A DNA stretch of 64,000 nt, taken from NCBI RefSeq assembly GCF_018739885.1, contig NZ_JADOES010000005.1, positions 62,001 through 126,000 on the forward strand, read 5' to 3'. A program made the translations under genes and the position numbers. Shown here piece after piece: positions 44,150 through 53,229 of the stretch; within the stretch, counting starts at the first letter, position 1; every line of letters begins with the position of its first letter. The notes below the pieces were generated by a model. It was not told the origin of the DNA, ran no database searches, and saw nothing but the letters and a program-made list of their open reading frames with translations. This stretch comes from Leptothoe spongobia TAU-MAC 1115 (GTDB taxonomy: Bacteria; Cyanobacteriota; Cyanobacteriia; Phormidesmidales; Phormidesmidaceae).

Positions 44150-46545
44150 TGAGATCAATCATGCAGATATCTAGATTAATTGGAACGGCTTCCCTAGCAA
44201 TTACTCTGCCATTAACAGTTGACATCATGGCAGCTCAGGCACAACAAAAGATGACGCCCTATTCCGTGATTGTCAATTCGGCTACTGATGAGGCTGTTAT
44301 TCGTCCCAATGATGAGCTCACCCTTCGAGAAGCCATTGAAGTCATCAATGGAACATTGCCATTGACGGCATTGAGCGAGTCTGAACAAGCGCGAATTTCA
44401 CCTACGGCTAGCAACCCATCGATTAATTTTAGTTTGGCAGGTGATACTACCATTGATTTAGTGGCTCCTCTGCCACCTATCAATGCCCCAGGTACTTTGA
44501 TAGATGGCTCCAGCCAACCCGGTTATGGGCCTGTTTCCATGAAGGATACGATGGTCACACCTGTACCCACTCCCGTAATAACGCTCACCCCCGCCAATGG
44601 AGTGGAAGTCTTGCGTGGGTTAATTGTTACTGCTGATGAGGTAACGGTCCGTGGTCTAAGCATTTATGGATTTTCTGCGAGACACCGTTCTACCGAAACA
44701 ACGCCACCTGCCGATATCTTAATTACTCATCTAGCACCACCTGTGGATGCAGGAATACCTGGTGAGTATGCCCTAAGCCTAATGTCTCTTGAAAACGCTA
44801 ATTCTCTTCCTTCAGAAGGCAATGGCTTAGTGATTGTTGCGAAAATTGACGATTTATATCATGTTCGTATTTTCGACGTAAACGGGCAAATGATCCTTGA
44901 CGAGGAAAACAATGAAACGATCCTTGACGAGGAAAACGATAATTTGTCATCTGATGATTTGGCAGACCTTATTCAGGAAATAGAAACAGCGTTTAGTAGG
45001 GACTTAGTTGATAACCAAACAAAAATTAATCTCATACGAAAGATTACGTCGAGATTGGATCATACTTTGCCAGATACACCTGGGTGGCGAACCCTTCGCC
45101 CAGATGAGGATTCCGATGCCCCAGTTGGAGTTGTGGTTGAAGACAACTGGCTAGGAATGTCGCCATCGGGTCAAATGCCGACCGAGGAGCAGATGTCTGC
45201 CCTGGGCGTATTTGTCTTTAATGGACTAGATACTGTCATCCAGCGCAATCGTATTGAGTTCCATGAGGGCAGCGGAATTATTACCGGTGCCCAGGCCATG
45301 GGCATGGAGGTTACCGAAAATAGGCTGTATGCCAATGGAACAGCCGGGATTCCTGATGGCATTCGTCTAGATGGCAACATTGACGGCACCGAAATCTATG
45401 GCAATCTCATGTGCGGCACTGACGGCAGTGGCGTATTTATGTTTAAGCCGGAAGGGTCGGCCCGCATCTATCAGAATGATATTCGGTTTAACGGTCGCCG
45501 ATTGAGACGGGCAGCTGTCTATCTCATGGGTAGCGGTCATGAGGTGACCGAGAATGTGATTCAACATCAACCAGGTCCAGGGGTAGCGATCGCATCCTAT
45601 CCCCGCAGTGAAGGCAATATTATTCGTAACAATACCTTCGCTGCTCTCGATGGCCTCAGCGTAGACCTGGGACATAATGACAATACTGGAATTCAAGATT
45701 TCCAACGCAAAGATGGTCCTAACCCACCGCGCAACTCTTCCCAGCGGCGACGTGATACGGCCAACGGTGCGGTCAATGCACCTGAATTTGACGACTATGT
45801 CTTTCCAGTAAGCAATGGTCAGGCCACCCTGAGGGGTGTTGCCGATCCGGGTACGGCTATTGACATCTACACGGTAATTGACCGAAAAGATTACTACGGT
45901 TCGTTAAATCAGTATGTGGCCACCGTCACCGCCGATGATACAGGTAGCTTTAGTGCTGATGTGAATGCACCGGAAGGGACCTTATTGAGTGCGATCGCAA
46001 CCGATGATGTATATGGCACCTCTGAGCCCTCAGCCATTACCGCCATTGGTATCCTGGGAGACGGGCCCAGCTCACCCCAAATGCCCAGCTGTGAGATTGC
46101 CCAGGATCCTCCACCAGAGCCCGAACCAGAACTACCGCCAGAGCCAGTAATACTACGTATTCCCCGCAATATTCACTTTGCCCTTGACAAGTCAGACATC
46201 ACTGCTAAGTCTGCCGCCATCATGGACGAGATCATTGCTGTTTTACAGGAATATCCCTTTATCACGGTTGAACTCCAGGGCCACACTGACCCTAGAGCTA
46301 GTAATGCCTATAACCAGGCCTTGGGTGAACGGCGGGCTTTGGCAGCTAGAAATTACCTGCTTCAGCAAGGTATAGCAGCTGAGCGCATGAGAATTCGCTC
46401 CTTTGGTGAAACGCAACGGGTATCTAGCGGAAGTGGACGCATTGATTATGCCCGCGATCGCCGCACCGAGTTTATCTTCACTGATACTCGCGGCCTCGAC
46501 ATCATCTACGAAAATCTTGAGACTGACCTACAGATCGAACCGTAG
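44149..46545 (+). CDS. Beta-helix protein with C-terminal OmpA peptidoglycan-binding domain
   Basis: A 798-residue exported protein, third in the operon and overlapping the previous stop as TAATG. After the signal peptide (to about residue 31, DIMAAQAQQ) comes a CSLREA-like opening (NDELTLREAIEVINGTLP). A right-handed parallel beta-helix follows (for example VIQRNRIEFHEGSGIITGAQ and MEVTENRLYANGTAGIPDGI) and an Ig-like module (ATLRGVADPGTAIDIYTV). A proline/glutamate linker (PPPEPEPELPPEP) leads to an OmpA domain, about 680-785 (LQGHTDPRASNAYNQALGER, RIRSFGE). OmpA domains bind peptidoglycan, so this protein likely ties the assembly to the cell wall. A 19-base exact duplication occurs at 44892-44937. 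Confidence 0.88.
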   Translation: MRSIMQISRLIGTASLAITLPLTVDIMAAQAQQKMTPYSVIVNSATDEAVIRPNDELTLREAIEVINGTLPLTALSESEQARISPTASNPSINFSLAGDTTIDLVAPLPPINAPGTLIDGSSQPGYGPVSMKDTMVTPVPTPVITLTPANGVEVLRGLIVTADEVTVRGLSIYGFSARHRSTETTPPADILITHLAPPVDAGIPGEYALSLMSLENANSLPSEGNGLVIVAKIDDLYHVRIFDVNGQMILDEENNETILDEENDNLSSDDLADLIQEIETAFSRDLVDNQTKINLIRKITSRLDHTLPDTPGWRTLRPDEDSDAPVGVVVEDNWLGMSPSGQMPTEEQMSALGVFVFNGLDTVIQRNRIEFHEGSGIITGAQAMGMEVTENRLYANGTAGIPDGIRLDGNIDGTEIYGNLMCGTDGSGVFMFKPEGSARIYQNDIRFNGRRLRRAAVYLMGSGHEVTENVIQHQPGPGVAIASYPRSEGNIIRNNTFAALDGLSVDLGHNDNTGIQDFQRKDGPNPPRNSSQRRRDTANGAVNAPEFDDYVFPVSNGQATLRGVADPGTAIDIYTVIDRKDYYGSLNQYVATVTADDTGSFSADVNAPEGTLLSAIATDDVYGTSEPSAITAIGILGDGPSSPQMPSCEIAQDPPPEPEPELPPEPVILRIPRNIHFALDKSDITAKSAAIMDEIIAVLQEYPFITVELQGHTDPRASNAYNQALGERRALAARNYLLQQGIAAERMRIRSFGETQRVSSGSGRIDYARDRRTEFIFTDTRGLDIIYENLETDLQIEP
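44892..44937 (+). repeat. 27-bp-period duplication encoding ILDEEN
   Basis: GATCCTTGACGAGGAAAAC occurs exactly at 44892-44910 and again at 44919-44937. It gives the repeated acidic peptide ILDEENNETILDEENDN inside the beta-helix protein, in an insert of different composition. Confidence 0.8.
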
Positions 46546-46598
46546 ACCCCATCCGTTATCTCTCCCCAATGCCGTCACCCTTTACTAGGAATTAAGCG

Positions 46599-49500
46599 AT
46601 GAAGCGCTTGCTCAAGAAGACATTTAAAAAACAATTTGGAGCTGTTGCACCTCAGCAGCATGCTGCATCGACAACAAACTGGTGCCAACGGCAGGTCAGA
46701 CAAAAGATAGCTGTCATGACCTCAGTGCTCACTGCAGCTACTTTGAGCTTAGTGACGGGTCGCCCTGCCGAAGCACTTTCCGTTTTTCCAGTTGACCTAA
46801 GTAATTATCCAGAATTTGTTCTCAACACAGACCTGATCGTCAGCGATACATTCGGGAACGACGTCAATGTCAATTTCTCCTGGACTGGCAATACAGACAA
46901 TTTCGAACAGCTAAGACCGTCTGACCGCCTCACTGGCGGATTTTCAGTCGGCAGTATCTTGGAAATCCAGCACGACCCTGCATTATTCGCTGAGTCAGTT
47001 ACTCTGAACATTAACTTTGGGGCTGAAATTGAGCAGGCCCGTCTGATTGTCATTGACGTTGACCGTGACAATGCTAATACCTGGCAAGACCAGGTAAATA
47101 TAGGTGGTAGTGTTGCACCAAATACCATTACCCCAGCAACTGTTGCCTCTCCTCCACTAGAAGTCTCACCCGAAGCAGCAGCGGGGGTTACTGGCGTAGC
47201 CTTGGGTATTGATCAACCTAACGGTGCAGTTACTTTTCCTGGACTAGCTGCCGCAAGTGACTTTACTGTAGATATTACAGGCACCGAATTTATTGGGGTC
47301 TACAATCCCAGATCGCTTGACCCCAGATTAAATGGAGCGGTATCCACAACTGAATTCACCCCTCAAGACGCTACACCTACCGGTGGAGTAGCTGTCAATC
47401 CGACCGCTCCTTTACCTAACCCTCAGGACCCCAATCCACCGGTAGTAGGGGCTCCCCCAGAAAATGGGGTTGAGGCCCAGAACCAAAGCCCTGAAGGTAC
47501 AGTCACTGCCGATTATTCAGCCGCTAACGGCCCCCTAACTAATCTCACCTTTACCTATAGCAGTGGTCCAGCGGCAGTCCCCGACGGATTAAATCCTGCA
47601 GGCCCCGCTGGCTATATTACAAATGCTAACGATGCCAATGGTGGTCCTGGTAATCATGGTGTGGGTCTCTACACTATTTTCCTGGTCCCTGGTAATATCG
47701 GCACCGCCAAAAGTGCTGGCACGCCTGTACAGGTAAGCGCCACTGAGTTTGATGTCACCTACACCGTTAGTGTGCAAAACTTTGGTGCCAGAACTCCCCT
47801 AACCAACATTCAGATCACTGACAATCTGGTTGATACCTTTGAAGGGACAACCGGTTTTACAGTGGTGGCACTACCCACGTTTATTTCCGGCCCAGAATCC
47901 ATCACTGGACCACCGAACGCACAGAGAGTCAATAATTTATTTAATGGCAACGGCGACGTAAATCTGCTGGATGGTACCGGTTCCCTGAACCCTGGGGAAA
48001 GGGCTGTCATTCAATACACTGTCAGGTTAGATTCTACAGCGGCAAATATCACACCGGGGAGGCCAGAGCCCTACAACAATATCGTTGTAGGTGAGGCTGA
48101 TACTCCCATTGGTCTACGGATTACCGATACTTCCCAGGACAATAGTATTCCACCAGACCCTAACCCCAGTCCTAATCCAGACCCCAACAATGATGGGGAT
48201 CCACGAGAGTTTTTACCGACTCCAGTGGTCTTGCCAAACCTAACGTTATTACCTCGCATCAACGTTTCTGAGCAGGTAGTCGGCACACCAGTTCTTAACC
48301 CAACCACCGGCCCTGCTCCCACATTTCCCAACAACACAGCTCGCGTTCTTTATCGTATCCGCGTACAAAATACCGGTAATGAGCGATTAGAGCAGGTGCA
48401 GTTAATTAACGACTTTACCGATACCTTTGACAATAGCGATCGCGGCGGCTCCGGTCTCGATACGGGCTTTGAAATAATCTCAGTCATCCGGTCTGGCGGC
48501 AACGAAACAACGCCTATTCCCGCCAACGTTGACTACAACGGAGGTGATACCTTTATTGGTGGGGTGAGAAATCCAGCCCAGGCGAACGAAATCCTAGCTA
48601 CCAATGGGGTCCTAAATCCTGGTGAATTTGCCGAGTATGACATCCTTGTCGATGTGGACACTAGTGGTAATGGTGAGACCTTAATTCGAGAGCTACCCGG
48701 CCCGTTTGACAACTTCACCACGGCAACGGGTGTCGGCACTGATCCGAACACTCCATCTGGTATTACTGTCAGGGATATTTCCAACGATGCCACAGGTTTT
48801 AACAGCTTAGAAGAGGCCCTGAATCCACCGGGTGGCTCAGCCACGGGTGGTAGTACGCTTGACCCAGCTCCAGCACCCACACCGTCCGCCGACCCCGCCA
48901 ATGAAAACGTGCCCACACCGGTTAGCTTAGCCCTCACGCCTGAAATTTCGGTCATTGAGCAGATTGATGATAGCCGCACGCAGGTAGGAGAAATTCCTCC
49001 TGCCGGTGGACTTCCAGCCTCCACCTTTGGCGGGAGTAACGTTCGTTTGGTTTATCAAGTTGTGGTGCGCAACATTGGTATTGAAGATCTGCAGAACGTT
49101 CAACTTACCAATAGCTTTGTAGATACCTATGGGGTGAGCGGCGAGGGGCCAACGGATGACTTTTTCATTGTTGGTGTTGGGCAGCCGGCCCAGGGCAGTG
49201 GTGTCACCACAGTACCGGTAAATCCAAACTTTGACGGCAGTGGGGATTTACTGCTAGCAGGTGATCCTAACAATCCTGGCAGTACCTTGAATGTAGATGA
49301 GTTTGCCGTTTATGAGATTGTGGTGGATGTCAACACAGCCGGTACCAACGTAGTCCCCCGGCTGCCAGGGCCCTTCGATAACCAAACCACCACCACCGGT
49401 ATTGGTATTACGTCTGGGGAAACAACCTCAGATTTCTCCAATGACATCAACCCATTCCCCAATGGTGGGACTACGCCTGATCCGACAACCAGTGACCCGA

Positions 49501-50117
49501 ATGGCAACCTAGAGGCTAACGAGCCTGGTGAAAACACTCCCACTCCTGCGTTGTTAGGTGCCGATCTAACGGTGGTCAAGCGGATTACCCGTGTGATTAG
49601 GGGCGGTGTTGACCTACCCGTTGCCGGTATCGATAACTTTAATAATGAACCAGCAACTAACGATGACGATACACTGGCCAATTTGTCAGGCAACAGTCTA
49701 CCGTTGGGTGTCTTTATTGGTCCTGACCAGCTACAGTCTGGAGACTTAATCGAATATACGATCTACTTCTTTAACTCTGGTGTAGCCACAGCAACCAATG
49801 TCGAGATATGTGATGAGCTACAGGTGCCAAGCGTACTGCAACCTAATAGCCTAACCCTGGCTTCTCCAACAGCACTTTCCCAGCTCGGGACTAACCTCAC
49901 GTTTGCGGCAGATGGTTCGCTACTGTTCCCTCAGGCTCCCCTGGCAACCTTGGCCGAGTCTTGTCTGTCATTCCCAGGTAGCTTCCCAGCGGGGACACCA
50001 ACCGGTGGGCTAGGTGTTGGTGCTGGCGGTGGTGTGATCGCTGGGGGTGCAAATCTAGGTCTCAATGTCAATACAGGTGAAGTGGGTGCCGTCCGCTTTA
50101 CAGTGGCCATCCCCTAG
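46599..50117 (+). CDS. Large exported DUF11-repeat surface protein
   Basis: A 1172-residue protein, last gene of the operon. A basic N-terminus and hydrophobic stretch (MTSVLTAATLSLVTG ... RPAEALS, to about residue 62) form a long signal peptide. An N-terminal beta domain follows, then three closely similar about 190-residue modules (starting near 360, 550 and 770). These share DUF11 features: YRIRVQNTGNERLEQVQLIN, FTDTFD or FVDTYG, LNPGEFAEYDILVDVD and LPGPFDNFTTATGVG. A fourth divergent DUF11 module (LIEYTIYFFNSGVATATNVE) closes the protein and holds a Cys pair. No OM anchor or sorting motif is at the C-terminus. It is probably a long extracellular fibre-like protein. Confidence 0.88.
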   Translation: MKRLLKKTFKKQFGAVAPQQHAASTTNWCQRQVRQKIAVMTSVLTAATLSLVTGRPAEALSVFPVDLSNYPEFVLNTDLIVSDTFGNDVNVNFSWTGNTDNFEQLRPSDRLTGGFSVGSILEIQHDPALFAESVTLNINFGAEIEQARLIVIDVDRDNANTWQDQVNIGGSVAPNTITPATVASPPLEVSPEAAAGVTGVALGIDQPNGAVTFPGLAAASDFTVDITGTEFIGVYNPRSLDPRLNGAVSTTEFTPQDATPTGGVAVNPTAPLPNPQDPNPPVVGAPPENGVEAQNQSPEGTVTADYSAANGPLTNLTFTYSSGPAAVPDGLNPAGPAGYITNANDANGGPGNHGVGLYTIFLVPGNIGTAKSAGTPVQVSATEFDVTYTVSVQNFGARTPLTNIQITDNLVDTFEGTTGFTVVALPTFISGPESITGPPNAQRVNNLFNGNGDVNLLDGTGSLNPGERAVIQYTVRLDSTAANITPGRPEPYNNIVVGEADTPIGLRITDTSQDNSIPPDPNPSPNPDPNNDGDPREFLPTPVVLPNLTLLPRINVSEQVVGTPVLNPTTGPAPTFPNNTARVLYRIRVQNTGNERLEQVQLINDFTDTFDNSDRGGSGLDTGFEIISVIRSGGNETTPIPANVDYNGGDTFIGGVRNPAQANEILATNGVLNPGEFAEYDILVDVDTSGNGETLIRELPGPFDNFTTATGVGTDPNTPSGITVRDISNDATGFNSLEEALNPPGGSATGGSTLDPAPAPTPSADPANENVPTPVSLALTPEISVIEQIDDSRTQVGEIPPAGGLPASTFGGSNVRLVYQVVVRNIGIEDLQNVQLTNSFVDTYGVSGEGPTDDFFIVGVGQPAQGSGVTTVPVNPNFDGSGDLLLAGDPNNPGSTLNVDEFAVYEIVVDVNTAGTNVVPRLPGPFDNQTTTTGIGITSGETTSDFSNDINPFPNGGTTPDPTTSDPNGNLEANEPGENTPTPALLGADLTVVKRITRVIRGGVDLPVAGIDNFNNEPATNDDDTLANLSGNSLPLGVFIGPDQLQSGDLIEYTIYFFNSGVATATNVEICDELQVPSVLQPNSLTLASPTALSQLGTNLTFAADGSLLFPQAPLATLAESCLSFPGSFPAGTPTGGLGVGAGGGVIAGGANLGLNVNTGEVGAVRFTVAIP

Positions 50118-50167
50118 TCGCTGGTTGGTTTTGACCAACCGGATATTGATTAGACGTTAGTAGTATT

Positions 50168-50200
50168 AAGGTGGGCTAGAGATTCTAGTCCACCTTTTTT
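50168..50200 (+). terminator. Intrinsic terminator of the DUF11 operon
   Basis: A 12-base stem, AAGGTGGGCTAG with CTAGTCCACCTT (one G:T pair), a 5-base loop and a run of T (TTTTTT counting the stem end) lie 50 bases after the last stop. This is the strongest terminator near the operon and marks its end. Confidence 0.9.
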
Positions 50201-50366
50201 ATACCAAATCCGAATTCATTAAACCCGATTCAAAATAGACCATCCTGTAGGGGCACTCCCTTGTGGGTGACCTATGAAAGCTGTGATGCAAGTCACCCAA
50301 TCGCCGTAGGGAACTGTACACAATAAAACCTCAGGGGAAGATTGTGGAAGGTTGGCAGCATGATGG

Positions 50367-51413
50367 ATGGAAGCGTCGATGGATAAGCGGACGGAAAGCA
50401 TAGTCATGGTGAATCCCAGTGAGCGGCCAATTTTTGTTGTTGGAATGCCCCGGTCAGGAACCACCTTGTTGACCACTATGCTCTCAGCTCATCCCCATAT
50501 TGCCATTTCCCCTGAAAGTCACTTCTTAACCTATTGGATACCCACATATCGTCATTTAAAGGTAGAGAATACTGATGATTTCCAACAGTTTTGGCAGCTA
50601 TTGAGTCAGAGTAAGCGATTCTCTTACTTTGATATAGATGCCGATAAAACCTTAGCCACTATCCTGGCTAAGGGATCTCCTAACCCTGCAACAATCTTTG
50701 CAGGATGGCTGGAAACCTATGCCGAGCGATGTCATAAACCTCGCTGGGGAGAGAAGACACCGCTCCATTATCAGCATTTAGAACAACTATTGACATGGTT
50801 TCCTAAAGCCCAAGTGATATGGATGTTACGAGATCCAAGGGCGGTAACAGCATCCCTGTTAAAAATGACATGGGCTAGCAACTATACGCATATTCATGCT
50901 GAACAATGGTACCGGAGTACCCAACTCTATGAACGAAACTGGCATAGCGATCCACGGATAAAACTGTTGCGCTATGAAGATTTGGTACAACAGCCAGATC
51001 AAACCCTCGAAGGAATTTTTCAGTTTCTAGGAGAAGACTATCCGAAAGGACTATTGGCACAACGGTCTACCCAGACTATGCCCATTGTTAATCGAGAAGG
51101 ATGGGCCTTGTCTCACTTAAATCAAGCACTACAACCGGTGGAAACCACGGCTATCGATCGCTGGAAACAACAACTGAGTCCTAACCATGTCGCAATTGTG
51201 AACAGCCTGACAAATAGGCTACAACAGCGATACGGATATACCGATGGAGATCCCCCCTCCCTCTCCCTCCAGGCAAACGTGCTTTTAAGGTTGGAAAGGC
51301 TGCGCTGGAAGCTAGACCGCAAGCTAATGGGATGGCGCACCAGGTTACTGGGACCATCAGCTCGAAGGGCTCAAGACATTGGCGCTGTGGCAAAAATAGA
51401 ACAATATGATTAA
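50367..51413 (+). CDS. Sulfotransferase family protein (PAPS-dependent)
   Basis: A protein of up to 348 residues carrying the 5'-phosphosulfate-binding loop VVGMPRSGTTLLTTML (residues about 24-39). It also has the 3'-phosphate-binding region VIWMLRDPRAVTASLLKMTW and KLLRYEDLVQQPDQTLEGIFQFLGE, all typical of bacterial sulfotransferases. It transfers sulfate from PAPS to an OH or NH group, here probably on a polysaccharide or glycolipid given its neighbours. The start is uncertain: ATGs at 50367, 50379 and 50406 are in frame, and the last gives the shortest lead into the motif and has GGAAAG 7 bases upstream. Its end overlaps the next gene by 8 bases. Confidence 0.88.
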   Translation: MEASMDKRTESIVMVNPSERPIFVVGMPRSGTTLLTTMLSAHPHIAISPESHFLTYWIPTYRHLKVENTDDFQQFWQLLSQSKRFSYFDIDADKTLATILAKGSPNPATIFAGWLETYAERCHKPRWGEKTPLHYQHLEQLLTWFPKAQVIWMLRDPRAVTASLLKMTWASNYTHIHAEQWYRSTQLYERNWHSDPRIKLLRYEDLVQQPDQTLEGIFQFLGEDYPKGLLAQRSTQTMPIVNREGWALSHLNQALQPVETTAIDRWKQQLSPNHVAIVNSLTNRLQQRYGYTDGDPPSLSLQANVLLRLERLRWKLDRKLMGWRTRLLGPSARRAQDIGAVAKIEQYD

Positions 51414-52173
51414 CACACTACCGATTAGAAAGCCCCATTTACGCATTAGACAGACCGCCAGCTATCTGTTGCGTCGCCCCCCCATGAGTCCGATCCGGTT
51501 TATCCTGTTTGGACGAGGTCGCTCGGGTACAACTGCATTGGTAAGCCTCTTGGACGGGGTAAAGGAAATTCACTGCGATGGAGAAATTTTAAGTACACCT
51601 GTCCTATTGCCTAAGCTTTATTTGCAGAGCTGTAGTGCCAACTCTCCGACAATCGCTTACGGTTGCAAAGTTTTGAGTTATCACATTCGAGATGTGCAGC
51701 CATTGTTGCAGCGACGACGGTTTTTACACCATCTGGACAAGGCTGGTTTTAAGATCATTTACCTGCAGCGGCGGAATCTTTTCCTCCATGCCCTATCCAA
51801 TATCAGGGCTCGGGTATCTGGGTACTCTCAAAAAAAGACGGATGGTCCGACTAAAGCTAAGGTGATTCACGTCAAGCCTGAAAGCATATTGGACTGGATG
51901 CAGCGGAGTAAACGGAAGGCTGCCTATGAACTGGAGCTGCTGCAAGGTTTGGATGTCCTGGCACTGACCTACGAGGATAATATTCAAGACAGTTCGCAGC
52001 ATCAACCAACGGTAGATAAGATTTGCGACTTTTTGGGCGTACCCTCCTCTCCAGTAACCAGCGCCTATCGCAAACAATCACCGGGGCGATGGCAAGATGC
52101 GATCGCAAATCACGAAGAACTCACCGAGTTTTTTGAAAACACCCCCTACGCCCAATACCTTCAGGATAGCTAA
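51406..52173 (+). CDS. Second sulfotransferase-like protein
   Basis: A 255-residue protein with the PAPS-binding loop FILFGRGRSGTTALVSLLDG (residues about 33-51) and a later YLQRRNLFLHALSNIRAR segment in place of the R/S 3'-phosphate motif. The end resembles small sulfotransferases (WQDAIANHEELTEFF). It overlaps the first sulfotransferase gene by 8 bases, so both are made from one transcript. An alternative start at Met27 (MSPIRFILFGRG) would remove a basic leader. The acceptor is unknown. Confidence 0.82.
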   Translation: MINTLPIRKPHLRIRQTASYLLRRPPMSPIRFILFGRGRSGTTALVSLLDGVKEIHCDGEILSTPVLLPKLYLQSCSANSPTIAYGCKVLSYHIRDVQPLLQRRRFLHHLDKAGFKIIYLQRRNLFLHALSNIRARVSGYSQKKTDGPTKAKVIHVKPESILDWMQRSKRKAAYELELLQGLDVLALTYEDNIQDSSQHQPTVDKICDFLGVPSSPVTSAYRKQSPGRWQDAIANHEELTEFFENTPYAQYLQDS

Positions 52174-52283
52174 ACGTTGTTGTGCCAGGGGCTTGAATCC
52201 CATCAGCCGGAACCACTGCCGGATAAGGAATTATCATACAAAATATGGAGTTCATTCCTATACATGAAATATAAATAATCGAC

Positions 52284-53210
52284 ATGCAATCTGATTTAAG
52301 TCAGTTCACATACATCCTGGATAAAATTAACTCATCAGATTTTTGCGAAGAGCCATTTAAGCATTTAGAAATTCCTAATTTTCTTTCAGATGAACACTTC
52401 AATGCAGTCATTACTGCTGATCAGGTGGCAATGACTGCATTCCAAAGATCAGATGATTTGATTGACCAACTCTTAAATAAAGGATATGAGCCAATACCTT
52501 TTCCGGGTTGCACCACATCAGTGCACGATTATCTAAACTGGCTCAAAGGAAAAAATAGCCACGATAATCATGAGGTATGTGAGGGATTTGGCATCACATT
52601 CCGCCTTAAAAATCCCAAGGCCAGAATATTAATAGATCTTGATGTTTTTTTCAAATCATCTATTTTCAAGAAATTACTTGAAGAAAAATTTAACATTACA
52701 AGACCCACTAAGATTGAAACAGGCCTGCAAAAGTATCTCCAAGGGTATGAAATCAGCCCTCATCCAGATATCCGACAGAAGGCTCTTACCTACATGCTAA
52801 ATGTGAATCCTTCCAGGCATTCTGAAGAACTCAATATCCATACACACTATCTGACGTTTAAGCCACAAAAACGATTCATTTCCGAGTTCTGGCGTTACAA
52901 CGAAGATTATGATAGGTGCTGGGTTCCCTGGGAATGGTGCGAGACGATCAAACGGCAATGCCTGAATAATAGCATTGTGATCTTCTCTCCTGCTTGGGAC
53001 ACATTGCATGCGGTAAAGCTAAACTACAACCATCTCAAAACACAACGAACTCAATTTTATGGAAATTTTTGGTATCAAGATTCTCCCCAGCTGCAAAAAC
53101 CTCAATACAGTGACTTTATGATTAAATCTAGTCCTACACCGAGATTAACGATTAAAAAATCAAAGTTAAAGTCTTATATGAGCAAATTTATTTCACACTT
53201 TAGGAATTAA
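52284..53210 (+). CDS. 2-oxoglutarate/Fe(II)-dependent oxygenase-like protein
   Basis: A 308-residue protein with a plausible facial triad of a 2OG-Fe(II) enzyme. H160 and D162 are in YEISPHPDIRQKALTYMLNV, and the distal H242 in WDTLHAVKLNYNHL. R255 in QRTQFYGNFWY would bind 2-oxoglutarate. The N-terminal part (FKHLEIPNFLSDEHFNAVI) matches the usual entry strand of prolyl-4-hydroxylase-like oxygenases. AT-rich relative to its neighbours, it may be recently acquired. Lying after two sulfotransferases and before two glycosyltransferases, it may hydroxylate a glycan component or protein; this is inference. Confidence 0.78.
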   Translation: MQSDLSQFTYILDKINSSDFCEEPFKHLEIPNFLSDEHFNAVITADQVAMTAFQRSDDLIDQLLNKGYEPIPFPGCTTSVHDYLNWLKGKNSHDNHEVCEGFGITFRLKNPKARILIDLDVFFKSSIFKKLLEEKFNITRPTKIETGLQKYLQGYEISPHPDIRQKALTYMLNVNPSRHSEELNIHTHYLTFKPQKRFISEFWRYNEDYDRCWVPWEWCETIKRQCLNNSIVIFSPAWDTLHAVKLNYNHLKTQRTQFYGNFWYQDSPQLQKPQYSDFMIKSSPTPRLTIKKSKLKSYMSKFISHFRN

Positions 53211-53229
53211 CCATGGCAGATCCATGGTC

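Noticed and set aside
47000..49700. Several minus-strand frames over the DUF11 genes
   Set aside because: They are shadows of the long plus-strand genes with no signal peptide or domain.
50225..50290. Possible degenerate dispersed repeat (TGTAGGGGCACTCCCTTGTGGG)
   Set aside because: It resembles common cyanobacterial repeats, but only one copy was seen here, so it is not called as a feature.
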